From assembly GCA_003132405.1 (NCBI GenBank), contig PKXQ01000124.1, forward strand, positions 1 to 44,647: DNA of 44,647 nt. The letters run 5' to 3'. The DNA comes from Acidobacteriaceae bacterium. GTDB taxonomy: Bacteria > Acidobacteriota > Terriglobia > Terriglobales > Acidobacteriaceae. A program made the position numbers and the translations under genes. Below, in pieces: positions 30,352 through 40,003 of this stretch; within the stretch, counting starts at the first letter, position 1, and every line of letters starts with the position of its first letter. The notes beneath the pieces were generated by a model, which searched no databases, was not told the origin of the DNA, and saw only the letters and a program-made list of their open reading frames with translations.

Positions 30352-33258
30352 ATGCATTCGTCTTATAAGAACTGGCTGGCTGCGGCTATTGTGACCGCTG
30401 CCTTGATATTAATAACCGCTGCAATCGCGAACGCACAGTCGGGCGGAAGTTCGGGGTCAATTAGCGGTACCGTGCTTGATCCTTCGGGCGCGGTCGTCCC
30501 AAACGCCACCGTCGAGATTCATAACCCGGTCAGCGGCTATGATCGGACGACAACTACGGACACAAAGGGGAATTTCAGCTTTTCGAACGTGCCGTTTAAT
30601 TCCTACCACATGGCGGTAACAGCGGAAGGATTCGCGAAGAGTGCGCAGGATGTGCAGGTGCGCTCCGTCGTGCCCGCGGTTGCTCAGATCAATCTTCAGG
30701 TGACGGCCTCTTCGACGACAGTTTCGGTCGAGGCGGCGGGCGATTTGGTCGAAAACGATCCGACCTTCCACGCCGACATCGACAAGGAATTATTCGACAA
30801 AATGCCTTTGGAGAGCGCTTCATCGTCGCTCAGTTCGCTGGTAACTCTTTCAACTCCCGGTATCGCGGCCGATTCCAATGGGCTCTATCACGGGCTCGGC
30901 GACCACGCGGAAAACTCGATCAACGTCGACGGTCAGCCCGATACGGACCAGCACAGTAAAGTTTTTTCTAACCAGATCCCCCTCGATTCGATTCAATCTA
31001 TGGAGGTAATTTCCGGCGCGCCCCCAGCGGAATACGGAGGCAAGACGAGCGTCGTCATAGTTGCTGCCACCCGCTCAGGTCAGGGAGTGACCACACCGCA
31101 CGGCGACGTGACCTTTTCCTACGGAGCTTTTGGAACATCCAACATTTCCGCCGATGTCGCTTACGGCGGCAAGAACTGGGGAAACTTCATCTCTGTGAGT
31201 GGATTGAACAGTGGCCGGTTTCTCGATCCTCCGGAATTCGAGGTAGTCCACGACAAGGGCAACGAAGAGAACCTGTTCGATCGCGTCGACCTCCAACTTT
31301 CAGCTGCCGACTCAATTCACCTGAACCTCGGCTATAGCCGAAGCTGGTTCCAGACGCCGAATTCCCTGGATGCTCAAAACGCGACCGCTTGGAGCGGACT
31401 CGACGGCGTTCTTCCGGGGACACCCGGAACGCTGGAGAACTATGGGGGCGTAGTTCCGATCGGCACTCCGACTGGTTTTACCCCTGGTATCACCGTCGGC
31501 TCGACAGATCAACGGTCGAAGATTGGGACCTTCAATATCGCCCCTTCGTGGACGCGCCTCATAAGCACCAATGCGGTATTTACGTTGGGTGCCTTTCTGC
31601 GTCGCGACGATTACAACTACTACCCAAGCGGCGACGCCTTCGCGGACCTCGGGCCGCCGAGTTTGCAGAGACAATCGGTCGGTCAGAATCGCACGCTTAC
31701 CAACGCGGGGCTTCGATCCGACATCTCTTACGTCAAAGGGATAAATGACATCAAGGCGGGTGTCACCTACGAACAGACATTTCTCAATGAGAATGACAGT
31801 ATCGGAATCGTCGACCCAGCCTACAATGCACCCTGCATAACTGCGTCAACATCAACGCCCCTGCTCCCGTACGTTCCAATCCCCGGTTACACTGACCCTT
31901 CGCAGTGCGCCGGCATCAATTTGCCGAATACCCTTACTGAATACAAGTCCCTTGGCTATGTGAACGCCCAAGGCCAGGGATACGATCCGAACCCAACTTT
32001 TTACCCCGTTTTCAACTCCATCCTTGCTCCTCACGACTTGACTCGCAGCGGAAGCCCCTACGTCTTCAATGGCCACACCGACGTCAAAGAGCTAGCACTC
32101 TACGTGCGAGACGTCATTACAGCGGGCAAATGGTCGCTTAATCTCGGGATCCGAGGCGATCTCTATAACGGTCTTACGATTGCCCGACAGGCCGAGCCTC
32201 GTCTCGGCATCTCATACAACGTCAAGAAGACGAGCACGATCCTCCGCGTTTCCTATGCGCGGACGCTGGAATCTCCCTTCAACGAAAATCTGATTTTGTC
32301 GAGCACTGGATGCAGCAACCCGGTGTTAGCTCCGCTGCTCGCCTGTACCGGTTTGTCGAGCGGAGCCCTGAGTCCCGGCTTTCGCAATGAATTCCACGCT
32401 GGCCTGGAGCAGGCTTTCGGCAAGTACCTGGTCTTTTCCGGGGAGTGGATTTCGAAGTACACGCACAACGGTTACGATTTCAGCGTGCTCGGCAATACCC
32501 CGATCACTTTCCCAATTGAATGGCATAACGCAAAAATTCCCGGATACGCGGGTAGCATAAGGGTCCCGAATCTGCATGGTTTCTCTGCACAGATGGTGTT
32601 CTCCAGCGTGGCGGCGCGCTTTTTCCAGCCCCAGATCGGTGGAGCGGGCGCCACGGTGTCGAATGGTACCAATCTTCCATTCCGCATTGATCACGACGAA
32701 AAGTTCAACCAGACAACGCACTTGCAATATCAACCGTGGAAGCGGGGTCCGTGGTTCGGCGGGAACTGGCGCTATGACAGCGGCCTGGTGGCTGGTAACG
32801 CTCCGTGTTATGGAGAGAATCCGGGAAACGATTGCCCGCAATCAACCACAATCGGAGGGCAGCCAGCGGTATTTTTGCGAGACGTTTTCGGAAATCCTCT
32901 GAGCGCCGACCAGGAGTACGAGGCCGGATTTACCTGCGCCGGCGCTACTGCAACTCCCACCACTCCGTTGCCCTCCACTTGCCTGGCGTCGCAATTCGGA
33001 TCCAACCGGATCAAAGTGCCGGCGATCAACGCGGAGAACGACGATCACAATCCGCCGCGGATCGCTTCGCGCAATCTGTTCGATGTTTCGGTGGGCGACG
33101 ACAACCTGTTCAAAGGCGACCATTACAAATGGAGTCTGACGTTCACCGCCATCAACATCGCTAACAAGGTGGCTCTGTATAACTTTCTTTCAACTTTCAG
33201 CGGGACGCACTTTGTGACGCCGCGCGCGCTGACAGCTCAACTGGGATTCCACTTTTAA
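30352..33258 (+). CDS. TonB-dependent receptor with N-terminal carboxypeptidase-regulatory-like domain, possibly metal-related
   Basis: ATG 30352 has GGAGGA just upstream (30343-30348). The 968-aa product has a signal peptide (WLAAAIVTAALILITAAIAN, AQ cleavage), a CarboxypepD_reg-like domain at about 35-120 (GSISGTVLDPSGAVVPNATV, FSFSNVPFNSYHMAVTAEGF), and a plug at about 140-260 (NSINVDGQPDTDQHSK, IQSMEVISGAPPAEYGGKTS). A beta-barrel follows and ends FVTPRALTAQLGFHF with the C-terminal Phe needed for barrel assembly. It is shorter than the receptor at 5128-8889 and the two are not close copies. The His/Cys-rich secreted protein directly upstream suggests metal or metal-chelate transport. It ends at a strong UUCG-capped terminator. 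Confidence 0.92.
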   Translation: MHSSYKNWLAAAIVTAALILITAAIANAQSGGSSGSISGTVLDPSGAVVPNATVEIHNPVSGYDRTTTTDTKGNFSFSNVPFNSYHMAVTAEGFAKSAQDVQVRSVVPAVAQINLQVTASSTTVSVEAAGDLVENDPTFHADIDKELFDKMPLESASSSLSSLVTLSTPGIAADSNGLYHGLGDHAENSINVDGQPDTDQHSKVFSNQIPLDSIQSMEVISGAPPAEYGGKTSVVIVAATRSGQGVTTPHGDVTFSYGAFGTSNISADVAYGGKNWGNFISVSGLNSGRFLDPPEFEVVHDKGNEENLFDRVDLQLSAADSIHLNLGYSRSWFQTPNSLDAQNATAWSGLDGVLPGTPGTLENYGGVVPIGTPTGFTPGITVGSTDQRSKIGTFNIAPSWTRLISTNAVFTLGAFLRRDDYNYYPSGDAFADLGPPSLQRQSVGQNRTLTNAGLRSDISYVKGINDIKAGVTYEQTFLNENDSIGIVDPAYNAPCITASTSTPLLPYVPIPGYTDPSQCAGINLPNTLTEYKSLGYVNAQGQGYDPNPTFYPVFNSILAPHDLTRSGSPYVFNGHTDVKELALYVRDVITAGKWSLNLGIRGDLYNGLTIARQAEPRLGISYNVKKTSTILRVSYARTLESPFNENLILSSTGCSNPVLAPLLACTGLSSGALSPGFRNEFHAGLEQAFGKYLVFSGEWISKYTHNGYDFSVLGNTPITFPIEWHNAKIPGYAGSIRVPNLHGFSAQMVFSSVAARFFQPQIGGAGATVSNGTNLPFRIDHDEKFNQTTHLQYQPWKRGPWFGGNWRYDSGLVAGNAPCYGENPGNDCPQSTTIGGQPAVFLRDVFGNPLSADQEYEAGFTCAGATATPTTPLPSTCLASQFGSNRIKVPAINAENDDHNPPRIASRNLFDVSVGDDNLFKGDHYKWSLTFTAINIANKVALYNFLSTFSGTHFVTPRALTAQLGFHF

Positions 33259-33278
33259 GAGATGTCCTTCCCCAGGTG

Positions 33279-33308
33279 AGGGCGGTACGGCTTCGGCTGT
33301 ACTGCCCT
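33279..33308 (+). terminator. Terminator hairpin with UUCG tetraloop after the TonB-dependent receptor
   Basis: AGGGCGGTACGGC pairs with GCTGTACTGCCCT (13 bp including G-U pairs) around the very stable TTCG loop. The following T-run is weak (tattt). It closes the receptor transcript and touches the stop codon of the convergent methyltransferase gene. Confidence 0.75.
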
Positions 33309-33889
33309 TATTTCACTGACTTCATTCCCACATACTCGACTACGCCGCGATCGCGTACCGGTCGTTCCCGATGACGAAACACGCGTAGTTCGGGAATGAG
33401 TGAGGGCAATTCATTTCTGACCAACAGTTTATTGCTTCTTTTGGATGAGCTAGCGTCGACGCCCCATCGCAAGCTCATCTTGCAGATGAGCAGGCCTCCC
33501 GGCTTCAACGCGGAAACTATCTTGGGAAAAAGACTACGGTCGAAATGATAGAACAGCACGATCAGATCGAATCGTTCCGGTTCAAATTTGTAATCGGAAG
33601 CACTCGCCACAAGAAGATCGAGTTCGATATTTTGCTGAAACGCTGCCGCCCTGAGCTTTTGAATCGCTACCTCGGAAACGTCGACGACGCTTACCTGCCA
33701 TTTCCGTTTCGCCAGCCACAGCGCATGTCTGCCAAGCCCACCGGCTAGGTCGAGCGCTACTCCCGCATTCGGAAATGAGGGGTGTACAAACTCGTCATAG
33801 GCCGAGATAAAGAAGGGATCCGGCTCAGTCAGCGCAGGCACGCCTTGCTCGTACTTGAGGTCCCAGCGTTCCCTTTCTTCATCGCTCAT
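33308..33889 (-). CDS. Class I SAM-dependent methyltransferase
   Basis: ATG 33889 is chosen (193 aa); the longer frame to 34159 lies inside the kinase gene and is not coding there. The Rossmann motif I is VALDLAGGLGRHALWLAKRK, followed by VSVVDVSEVAIQKLRAAAF (acidic end of strand 2), LLVASASDYKFEPERFDLIV (motif II/III) and LKPGGLLICKM. The layout resembles TehB/small-molecule methyltransferases and fits the expected length. The substrate is unknown. It begins 31 nt after the stop of the Ser/Thr kinase gene on the same strand and is probably cotranscribed with it. Confidence 0.88.
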   Translation of the reverse strand: MSDEERERWDLKYEQGVPALTEPDPFFISAYDEFVHPSFPNAGVALDLAGGLGRHALWLAKRKWQVSVVDVSEVAIQKLRAAAFQQNIELDLLVASASDYKFEPERFDLIVLFYHFDRSLFPKIVSALKPGGLLICKMSLRWGVDASSSKRSNKLLVRNELPSLIPELRVFRHRERPVRDRGVVEYVGMKSVK

Positions 33890-33920
33890 GCTGCCAATGC
33901 CCGGCTCTTGGAGTCCGCTT

Positions 33921-36788
33921 CTACTGCAGTCTTGCGTATTCCGCCTTGACCTCTTTGAGCAAAGGCAAGTCGGGATCGGCATCCTTCCAGTCGGCAAGAA
34001 AATTCTGGTAGGCGATGCGGGCTTTCGGCGCATCGCCTTCTTTTTGAGACAGCCGGCCCAGTTCCAACTGTGCGACCACATACACCGGGTCAGGCCCGCC
34101 GCGGGCTTTGAGGTCGATGACCTTCTGGAAATCCTGCCGAGCTTCGGGATAGCGGCCAAGCATCTCGTAAGCTAATCCTCGCGTGAAGAAAACGCCGGTG
34201 CTGCCGCGAGCGTAGAGCGCCACACCGTTGATCAAGTCGATCGCTTTGGCCGGATCGGCTTTGGCGGGATTAGCCCGCCGCAGAGCGACAATCGCCCGAA
34301 TCATGGGAGCGGCCACGTTCACCGCCATCGTATCGTTCGGATGCGTGCGCTGTATCTCATCTGCCACTGCTGCCGCTTTCTGATCTTCGCGCGCAATGGC
34401 CAAGGCCATACCCGAATTCCACAAGATGTTAAAGGTGTGGGGGGATTGCAGCGCTTCGTTGACCTCGGCGATGGCCTCACTGTGATTGCCCACCAGCGCT
34501 TCGGAGCCGGCAAGACTGGATTCGAGGTTGGCGCGACCCTGCAAATGCAGGCGCTCTAATACGTCCGCAGTCTGGCGCGTCAGTTCGCGCGCCTTCTGCA
34601 ACTGACCGCGAGCCGTAGCCAGCCCAGCCCGGAATGCGAAAACGGTTAGATCTCCCTGCGGAGTCCCCGAGGTAAGTTGTAGTTCCTTCTCCATGTCGGC
34701 ATCTTTGCCTTCGGCCCAGTCGCACCCAGCCAAACCCAGATGAAAGCTCGCCGGATCTATCTTGCGCTGGAGCGCGGTATTGAAGGTGGCGCGCGCCTCC
34801 TCGACTCGATTCAATCCCTCATAAGCCCAGGCAAGGTTCTCATAGCCGGTCACAGAATCGGGGTCAACTTCCACCGCGCGCTTTGCATTCTCCAGCGCAT
34901 TGTCAAATTGCCCAAGCTGGTTATAAATGCTCGCCAAATTACTGAACGGCGTCGAATCGCGCGGATAAGTCTGGCCATAGAGTTCGTAAGCGGTAATGCC
35001 TTTGTCGATCTGGCCATTGTCGCTGTAATAGTGAGCCATGATGTAGAGCTTCTCGCGCTCGCTAGCCCGGTCGCGTAGCTCGAATGCCTTCTGCCGGTTT
35101 TGCTCGGAAAGCTCCGTTTGCCCCAGATTGCTATAGACCGCGCCCAGGCGCGCATAAGCCATTGCGAAGTTGGGATCAATCTCGACGGCGCGCTGATAGT
35201 TGGGCAGCGCACCCAGTTCGTCGCCCATGTTGTGCTTGGTATCGCCGAGGCTCAGGGCCTTCAGGGCGTCGAGGGACGACGTGGTCGCTTGAGAGAGTGA
35301 CATGTCGTACTTCTGCACCATGGAGAGCGACTCGCCGAGTTGCCCGCGCAGTTTGGTCGCAGCCCCGTGCAGCGCATTGAGCACATCTTCTTTTCGATCC
35401 GCCTGAACCTGCTCCCGTCCGAGTGAATCGCCGGACGCGACGTTGGTCGCGTCCAGAGTGACGACGTATTGGCCTCCGACGCTGTCGATGCTGCCGTTCA
35501 GCATCGCCTTGATGCCATCGCGCTGACAGATCTCGCGACCGACATCGGTGGTGATGCGATCATCAGGGCTGCGTCCCATGAACTGCAATGTCTGCCGGAT
35601 CTTTTGATCGGGAAAGACATTCAGATAGGGAGACTGTCCGAGATCGACGGCCAGCGCTTTCTTGAGCGTGCCGTCGAAAACGGGGTCGGTAGTGGTGTTT
35701 ACGAAATCGGCGATCAGGATCGAATCTTTTTCCGTGAGCGCGTGCCCACGTTTGAGGAACACGAAGGCAATGCCTGCGGCGACAATGGCGACGATCAGCG
35801 CCGGAATGAGCCATGCCGGAAGCTTGCGGGGCGGAGCCGGAATCTTGTGAACGCCAGAACTGCGAACCGCGGAACTGGGCGAATCCGCGGCCAGCAATGT
35901 GCCCGAAGTGGAATCGCGTCTCAGGCGCTTCAAATCGGAGCGGACATTGGCAGCGCTCTGGTAGCGCAAGTCGCGATCTTTTTCGAGTAGCTTGTTGAGG
36001 ATTTCTTCGAAGTGCGGCGGCAAGTCAGGATTCAAGCGCAGTGCCGGCGTCGGCGGGCGATTTAGAATCGCGTCGAAAATAACGGCGGATGTGTCACCGC
36101 GAAAAGGCACCGCACCCGTCGCCATCTCATAAAGCACAGCGCCGAAAGAGAAGAGATCGCTGCGCGCGTCGAGATCCTTGCCCCGCGCCTGCTCCGGCGA
36201 CATGTAGGCGACGGTGCCGACGGTGGAGCCCGGGCTGGTCAGGAACGGCTCATCGATAGTTTCCGCGGATCCCAGAGTAATGGCGGAGTGAAGCGAAGCT
36301 TTGCCGGTACGCTTGGCCAAGCCGAAGTCGAGAATTTTCGCCTGATTGCGCGTCGTTACAAAAATATTGGCGGGCTTGATGTCGCGGTGGATGATGCCCT
36401 TAGCGTGCGCGGCATCGAGAGCGTCGGCAATCTGCGTGCCCAGATCGAGCAATGCCTCGAGTTCGAGCGGCTGGCTGTGGATGCACTTCTTCAGCGTCTC
36501 GCCTTCCAGCAACTCCATGGCAATGAAGTGCCGTCCAGCGTCCTCGCCCACTTCGTAGATGGTGCAGATATTGGGATGATTGAGAGCGGAAGCGGCGCGC
36601 GCCTCGCGCTGAAATCGGTCGAGCGCAACGGGATCCTTTTCCGTCTCTGGCGGAAGGAACTTGAGCGCGACGTGGCGGCCCAGGTTGACGTCCTCGGCTT
36701 CGTAGACCACGCCCATCCCGCCGCCGCCCAGTTGCGAGAGCACGCGATAGTGCGAGATCGTTTGGCCGATCATAGTCTCGCCAATCAT
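33921..36788 (-). CDS. Transmembrane Ser/Thr protein kinase with C-terminal TPR domain
   Basis: I prefer ATG 36788 (955 aa), which has CCAGGAG about 10 nt upstream; ATG 36821 is also open. The kinase domain covers about 10-280. It has the Gly loop [15 protein letters not shown], Lys43 in VALKFL, catalytic HRD in [17 protein letters not shown] in ILDFGLAK and SPEQARG at the APE position. All catalytic residues are intact. A single membrane segment ([20 protein letters not shown]) follows at about 323-345. The external part has an SRP-like domain ([20 protein letters not shown]) and then about 12 TPR units ([40 protein letters not shown]). This design is frequent in Acidobacteriota; the ligand and targets are unknown. 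The methyltransferase gene follows. Confidence 0.93.
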   Translation of the reverse strand: MIGETMIGQTISHYRVLSQLGGGGMGVVYEAEDVNLGRHVALKFLPPETEKDPVALDRFQREARAASALNHPNICTIYEVGEDAGRHFIAMELLEGETLKKCIHSQPLELEALLDLGTQIADALDAAHAKGIIHRDIKPANIFVTTRNQAKILDFGLAKRTGKASLHSAITLGSAETIDEPFLTSPGSTVGTVAYMSPEQARGKDLDARSDLFSFGAVLYEMATGAVPFRGDTSAVIFDAILNRPPTPALRLNPDLPPHFEEILNKLLEKDRDLRYQSAANVRSDLKRLRRDSTSGTLLAADSPSSAVRSSGVHKIPAPPRKLPAWLIPALIVAIVAAGIAFVFLKRGHALTEKDSILIADFVNTTTDPVFDGTLKKALAVDLGQSPYLNVFPDQKIRQTLQFMGRSPDDRITTDVGREICQRDGIKAMLNGSIDSVGGQYVVTLDATNVASGDSLGREQVQADRKEDVLNALHGAATKLRGQLGESLSMVQKYDMSLSQATTSSLDALKALSLGDTKHNMGDELGALPNYQRAVEIDPNFAMAYARLGAVYSNLGQTELSEQNRQKAFELRDRASEREKLYIMAHYYSDNGQIDKGITAYELYGQTYPRDSTPFSNLASIYNQLGQFDNALENAKRAVEVDPDSVTGYENLAWAYEGLNRVEEARATFNTALQRKIDPASFHLGLAGCDWAEGKDADMEKELQLTSGTPQGDLTVFAFRAGLATARGQLQKARELTRQTADVLERLHLQGRANLESSLAGSEALVGNHSEAIAEVNEALQSPHTFNILWNSGMALAIAREDQKAAAVADEIQRTHPNDTMAVNVAAPMIRAIVALRRANPAKADPAKAIDLINGVALYARGSTGVFFTRGLAYEMLGRYPEARQDFQKVIDLKARGGPDPVYVVAQLELGRLSQKEGDAPKARIAYQNFLADWKDADPDLPLLKEVKAEYARLQ

Positions 36789-37188
36789 GCCCGGGAACGC
36801 TCCTGGAAGTGGGTTATTCATCGTAGGCCCGCCGGTTCCGGCAAGTCAAACCTCGGCACCCACTTCGCTAATCATGCGGAGAAGCGATTGCCAGAGGACG
36901 CGAACTTCACTCCGGTGTCCTTCTGACCGTTATACGGAGCGGCGACCCGACTGGTTCCTGGTTTGCACGTACGGCGTTTAGTGATTTGTTTTCCGCTATT
37001 TAAGATTGCCGCGCGGACTTCAGCCCGACTCGGCGAGTCGCCAAACGGTTACTCTTCACTGTTACGGAAGTTTCCCCCGCACCCCTGAATGCTTTCCTGC
37101 CCCAACACCCCCTGTTATCTAATGAGATGTTGCCGTGTACTTCGCGTATGGGAATTACGGCCCGGCTTCCGGGCAGGAGCTCGTCCCG
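36789..37188. other. Divergent promoter region between the kinase and the c-di-GMP protein
   Basis: No gene is supported here. It contains a short perfect inverted repeat CGACTCG-G-CGAGTCG at 37026-37040, which could be a regulator site. The reading frame of the plus-strand gene is open from GTG 37135, but the ribosome-binding site indicates a start at 37189. No clear -35/-10 pairs were identified, and no c-di-GMP riboswitch signature was seen. Confidence 0.5.
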
Positions 37189-39969
37189 ATGAAAACCCGC
37201 CCTCAATCCTTCCGGGACATGAGCGCGGCGCCACGCCTCTTTGTAGGCGTGGTTGTAGTTTGCGGGTTGATCGTCCTCAGCTATTCCGTCTGGCACGGCA
37301 AAAGCGAAAATCCCATCAAGTTCCTGTGCTACCTGGCGATTGCGCTGGCGGCGTCGCGGCTCAAGGTCAATCTGCCCGGCATCACCGGCACGATGTCGGT
37401 AAACTTCCTCTTCTTGCTGCTGGGCGTGTTAGAGCTGAGCTTGTCGGAGACCATGGTTCTCGGTTGCGCAGCAGTCGTCGTGCAATGCCTGGGCCGCGAT
37501 CGTCCGAGTCCGGTGCAAGTCGCATTTAACGTATGTTCGACTGCGCTCGCGATTGCGGTGACCTTTGCCGCCTATCGCTACTCGCTGGCGCATCACATGG
37601 TGAGTAATCCGTCCACCCTGTTGTTTCTGGTGGCCTGCATCTATTTCGTAGCCAACACTCTGCCCGTGGCGGCCGCCATCTCGTTGACCGAGCGTAAATC
37701 GCTGCGCAAAATCTGGTCTGATTGTTATTTCTGGAGCTTCCCCTACTACCTGGTAGGCGCAGGCGTAGCCGGCACGATGAGCTGGTTGCACGGCTTCACT
37801 GACTGGCAGACCTCCTTGCTCACACTGCCAGTGACCTATCTTATCTATCGTTCCTACAGGCTTTATCTCGGCAAACTGGAAGACGAGAAGCGGCACGTCG
37901 AAGAAATGGCCGACTTGCATATGCGCACCATTGAAGCGCTGGCGCTGGCCATCGAAGCCAAGGATCAAACGACCCACGACCACTTGCAGCGAGTGCGCGT
38001 CTATGCAGTCGAGGTTGCAAAAGATCTGAAGGTTGATCGTGAGGGCATGGAAGCCTTGCAGGCTGCGGCCCTGCTGCACGACATTGGCAAGCTTGCCATT
38101 CCCGAGCACATCATCTCTAAGCCGGGACGCCTGACGCCGGAAGAATTCGAAAAAATGAAGATTCATCCGCTGGTGGGGGCGGAGATTCTGGAGCGCGTGC
38201 GATTTCCCTATCCGGTTGTGCCTATCGTGCGCGCCCATCACGAAAAATTCGATGGCACGGGCTATCCGCTGGGGTTAAAGGGAACAGAGATTCCCATCGG
38301 CGCGCGCATTCTGGCGGCAGTCGATTTTCTCGACGCGCTGGCCTCGGACCGCCAGTATCGTCGCGCCTTGCCGCTCAATGAAGCGATGTCGCGTCTGGTG
38401 GATGAATCGGGCAAGTCATTCGATCCGCAAGTGGTCAAGGTGCTCGAACGCCGCTACATCGATCTCGAACAACTGGTCCACCAGCGCACCGACAGCATGA
38501 GCAAGCAGAAACTCTCTACCGGCGTGAAAGACATCGATCCCGACGCGAAGACTGAGCCCGCCAGCAAGCCGGCAGCCGGCTTCGAGGCGCAAGGTAAAAG
38601 GCAAGTACCGGAGCGCAGTTTTCTCAGTTCGATCGCAGCCGCCCGTCAGGAGGCGCAGACTCTTTTCGAACTCAGCCAGGATTTAGGCGCCTCGCTCAGC
38701 TTGGGCGAAACGCTCTCGGTATTTGCGGTGAAACTACGGCGAGCCATGCCCTACGATGCGATCGCTATCTATGTGCGCCACGGCGATGAACTGGTCCCCG
38801 AGTATGTGAATGGCGACAACTTCCGCCTGTTTGCCTCGCTGCGCATTCCTATGGGGCAGGGGCTCTCAGGATGGGTCGCGCAAAATCTTAAGCCGATTCT
38901 CAATGGCAATCCTTCGGTCGAGCCCGGTTATCTGAACGATGCTTCAAAGTACAGCACTCTGAACTCTGCGCTCGCCGTGCCCCTCGAAGGATTGCAGGGC
39001 GTAGTCGGCGTCGTCGCCCTATACCACGCCGAGAAAGACTTCTTTACCTCCGACCACCTGCGCATTTTGCTGGCGGTCAGTTCGAAGATGGCACTGGCCA
39101 TCGAAAACGCGGTCAAGTACGAGCAGGCGGAGAGTTCGGCGGTCACGGACTATTTGACCGGCCTGCCCAATGCGCGCTCGCTATTCCTGCAACTCGATCG
39201 GGAAATGGCGCGCTGCAAACGCGACAGCACAACGCTGACCGTAATGGTCGCCGATCTCGATGGCTTCAAGCAGATCAATGACCGCTTCGGACATTTGGAA
39301 GGTAACCGCGTGCTGCGCCTGTTTGCCAATACGCTCAAAGAAACCAGCCGTGAATACGATTACGTGGCCCGCATGGGCGGAGACGAATTTGTGGTGATCG
39401 CTCCCGGCCTCACCGTGGAAGCGGCCGCTCGGAAAGCGGAACAGATGCGTGATTTGGCCCAACAGGCCGGAAAAGATATTTGTAACGAAGACATCCTGTC
39501 GCTCAGCGTGGGCCGCGCCGTGTATCCCGAGGATGGCATGGATGCCGAAAAAATCCTATCCGAGGCGGACAAGCGCATGTATCTGCAAAAGCGCAGCCAG
39601 TCCACTCCGAAGAACCGCCGTTTGTATCCGCGGGTGCGCGGCCGCCTGACCACCGAAATCTCCGGCAAAGGCCAGCCTCAGGCACTCGGTATTATTACCA
39701 ATCTCAGCCTCGGCGGTTGCTATGTTGAAACCAGCGGCCTTCTGTTGCCGGGTTCGCAATTCAAACTCGCATTCTCGCATGAACAAATCAACGTCGCGAT
39801 CGAAACCGAAGTTGTGCGCATGGACATGGGTATTGGGGCGGCATTGAAGTTCAACGAGGCGACCCACGAAGTACGGAGCGCCTTGCAGCGTGTTTTAGAT
39901 AAGCTGGCGAGCGCGGAAAGTGTAGTGGATCTCAAACGCGGCCACGCTGCCGCCGGGCACATCAAGTAA
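37189..39969 (+). CDS. Membrane protein with HD-GYP, GAF, GGDEF and PilZ domains (c-di-GMP turnover and sensing)
   Basis: ATG 37189 follows GCAGGAGCTCGTCCC, so the upstream part of the frame (from GTG 37135) is probably leader. The product has 926 aa. About 14-240 form a set of membrane helices (VGVVVVCGLIVLSYSVW, FLFLLLGVLELSLSETMVLG, TLLFLVACIYFVANTLPVAA), a MASE-like sensor. HD-GYP follows at about 250-420 with LLHDIGKLAIPEHI near 295 and HHEKFDGTGYP near 349, intact. Then GAF (about 480-640; LSQDLGASLSLGETLSVFAV, MGQGLSGWVAQN), and GGDEF near 729 (ARMGGDEFVVIAPG) with an RxxD inhibitory site (REYD) exactly five residues before it. A C-terminal PilZ domain covers about 810-920 (RLYPRVRGRLT, NLSLGGCYVE). 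It can thus be predicted to make, break and bind c-di-GMP. Confidence 0.93.
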   Translation: MKTRPQSFRDMSAAPRLFVGVVVVCGLIVLSYSVWHGKSENPIKFLCYLAIALAASRLKVNLPGITGTMSVNFLFLLLGVLELSLSETMVLGCAAVVVQCLGRDRPSPVQVAFNVCSTALAIAVTFAAYRYSLAHHMVSNPSTLLFLVACIYFVANTLPVAAAISLTERKSLRKIWSDCYFWSFPYYLVGAGVAGTMSWLHGFTDWQTSLLTLPVTYLIYRSYRLYLGKLEDEKRHVEEMADLHMRTIEALALAIEAKDQTTHDHLQRVRVYAVEVAKDLKVDREGMEALQAAALLHDIGKLAIPEHIISKPGRLTPEEFEKMKIHPLVGAEILERVRFPYPVVPIVRAHHEKFDGTGYPLGLKGTEIPIGARILAAVDFLDALASDRQYRRALPLNEAMSRLVDESGKSFDPQVVKVLERRYIDLEQLVHQRTDSMSKQKLSTGVKDIDPDAKTEPASKPAAGFEAQGKRQVPERSFLSSIAAARQEAQTLFELSQDLGASLSLGETLSVFAVKLRRAMPYDAIAIYVRHGDELVPEYVNGDNFRLFASLRIPMGQGLSGWVAQNLKPILNGNPSVEPGYLNDASKYSTLNSALAVPLEGLQGVVGVVALYHAEKDFFTSDHLRILLAVSSKMALAIENAVKYEQAESSAVTDYLTGLPNARSLFLQLDREMARCKRDSTTLTVMVADLDGFKQINDRFGHLEGNRVLRLFANTLKETSREYDYVARMGGDEFVVIAPGLTVEAAARKAEQMRDLAQQAGKDICNEDILSLSVGRAVYPEDGMDAEKILSEADKRMYLQKRSQSTPKNRRLYPRVRGRLTTEISGKGQPQALGIITNLSLGGCYVETSGLLLPGSQFKLAFSHEQINVAIETEVVRMDMGIGAALKFNEATHEVRSALQRVLDKLASAESVVDLKRGHAAAGHIK

Positions 39970-40003
39970 AGTCTTAACAGTCTGTCCTAATTCAAGATCG
40001 CGA

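Noticed and set aside
33890..34159. N-terminal extension of the methyltransferase frame
   Set aside because: It overlaps the 3' end of the kinase gene (from 33921) in another frame and has no methyltransferase homology; the ATG at 33889 is the sensible start.
36288..36926. 212-codon plus-strand frame over the kinase 5' end
   Set aside because: It is antisense to the protein kinase catalytic motifs.
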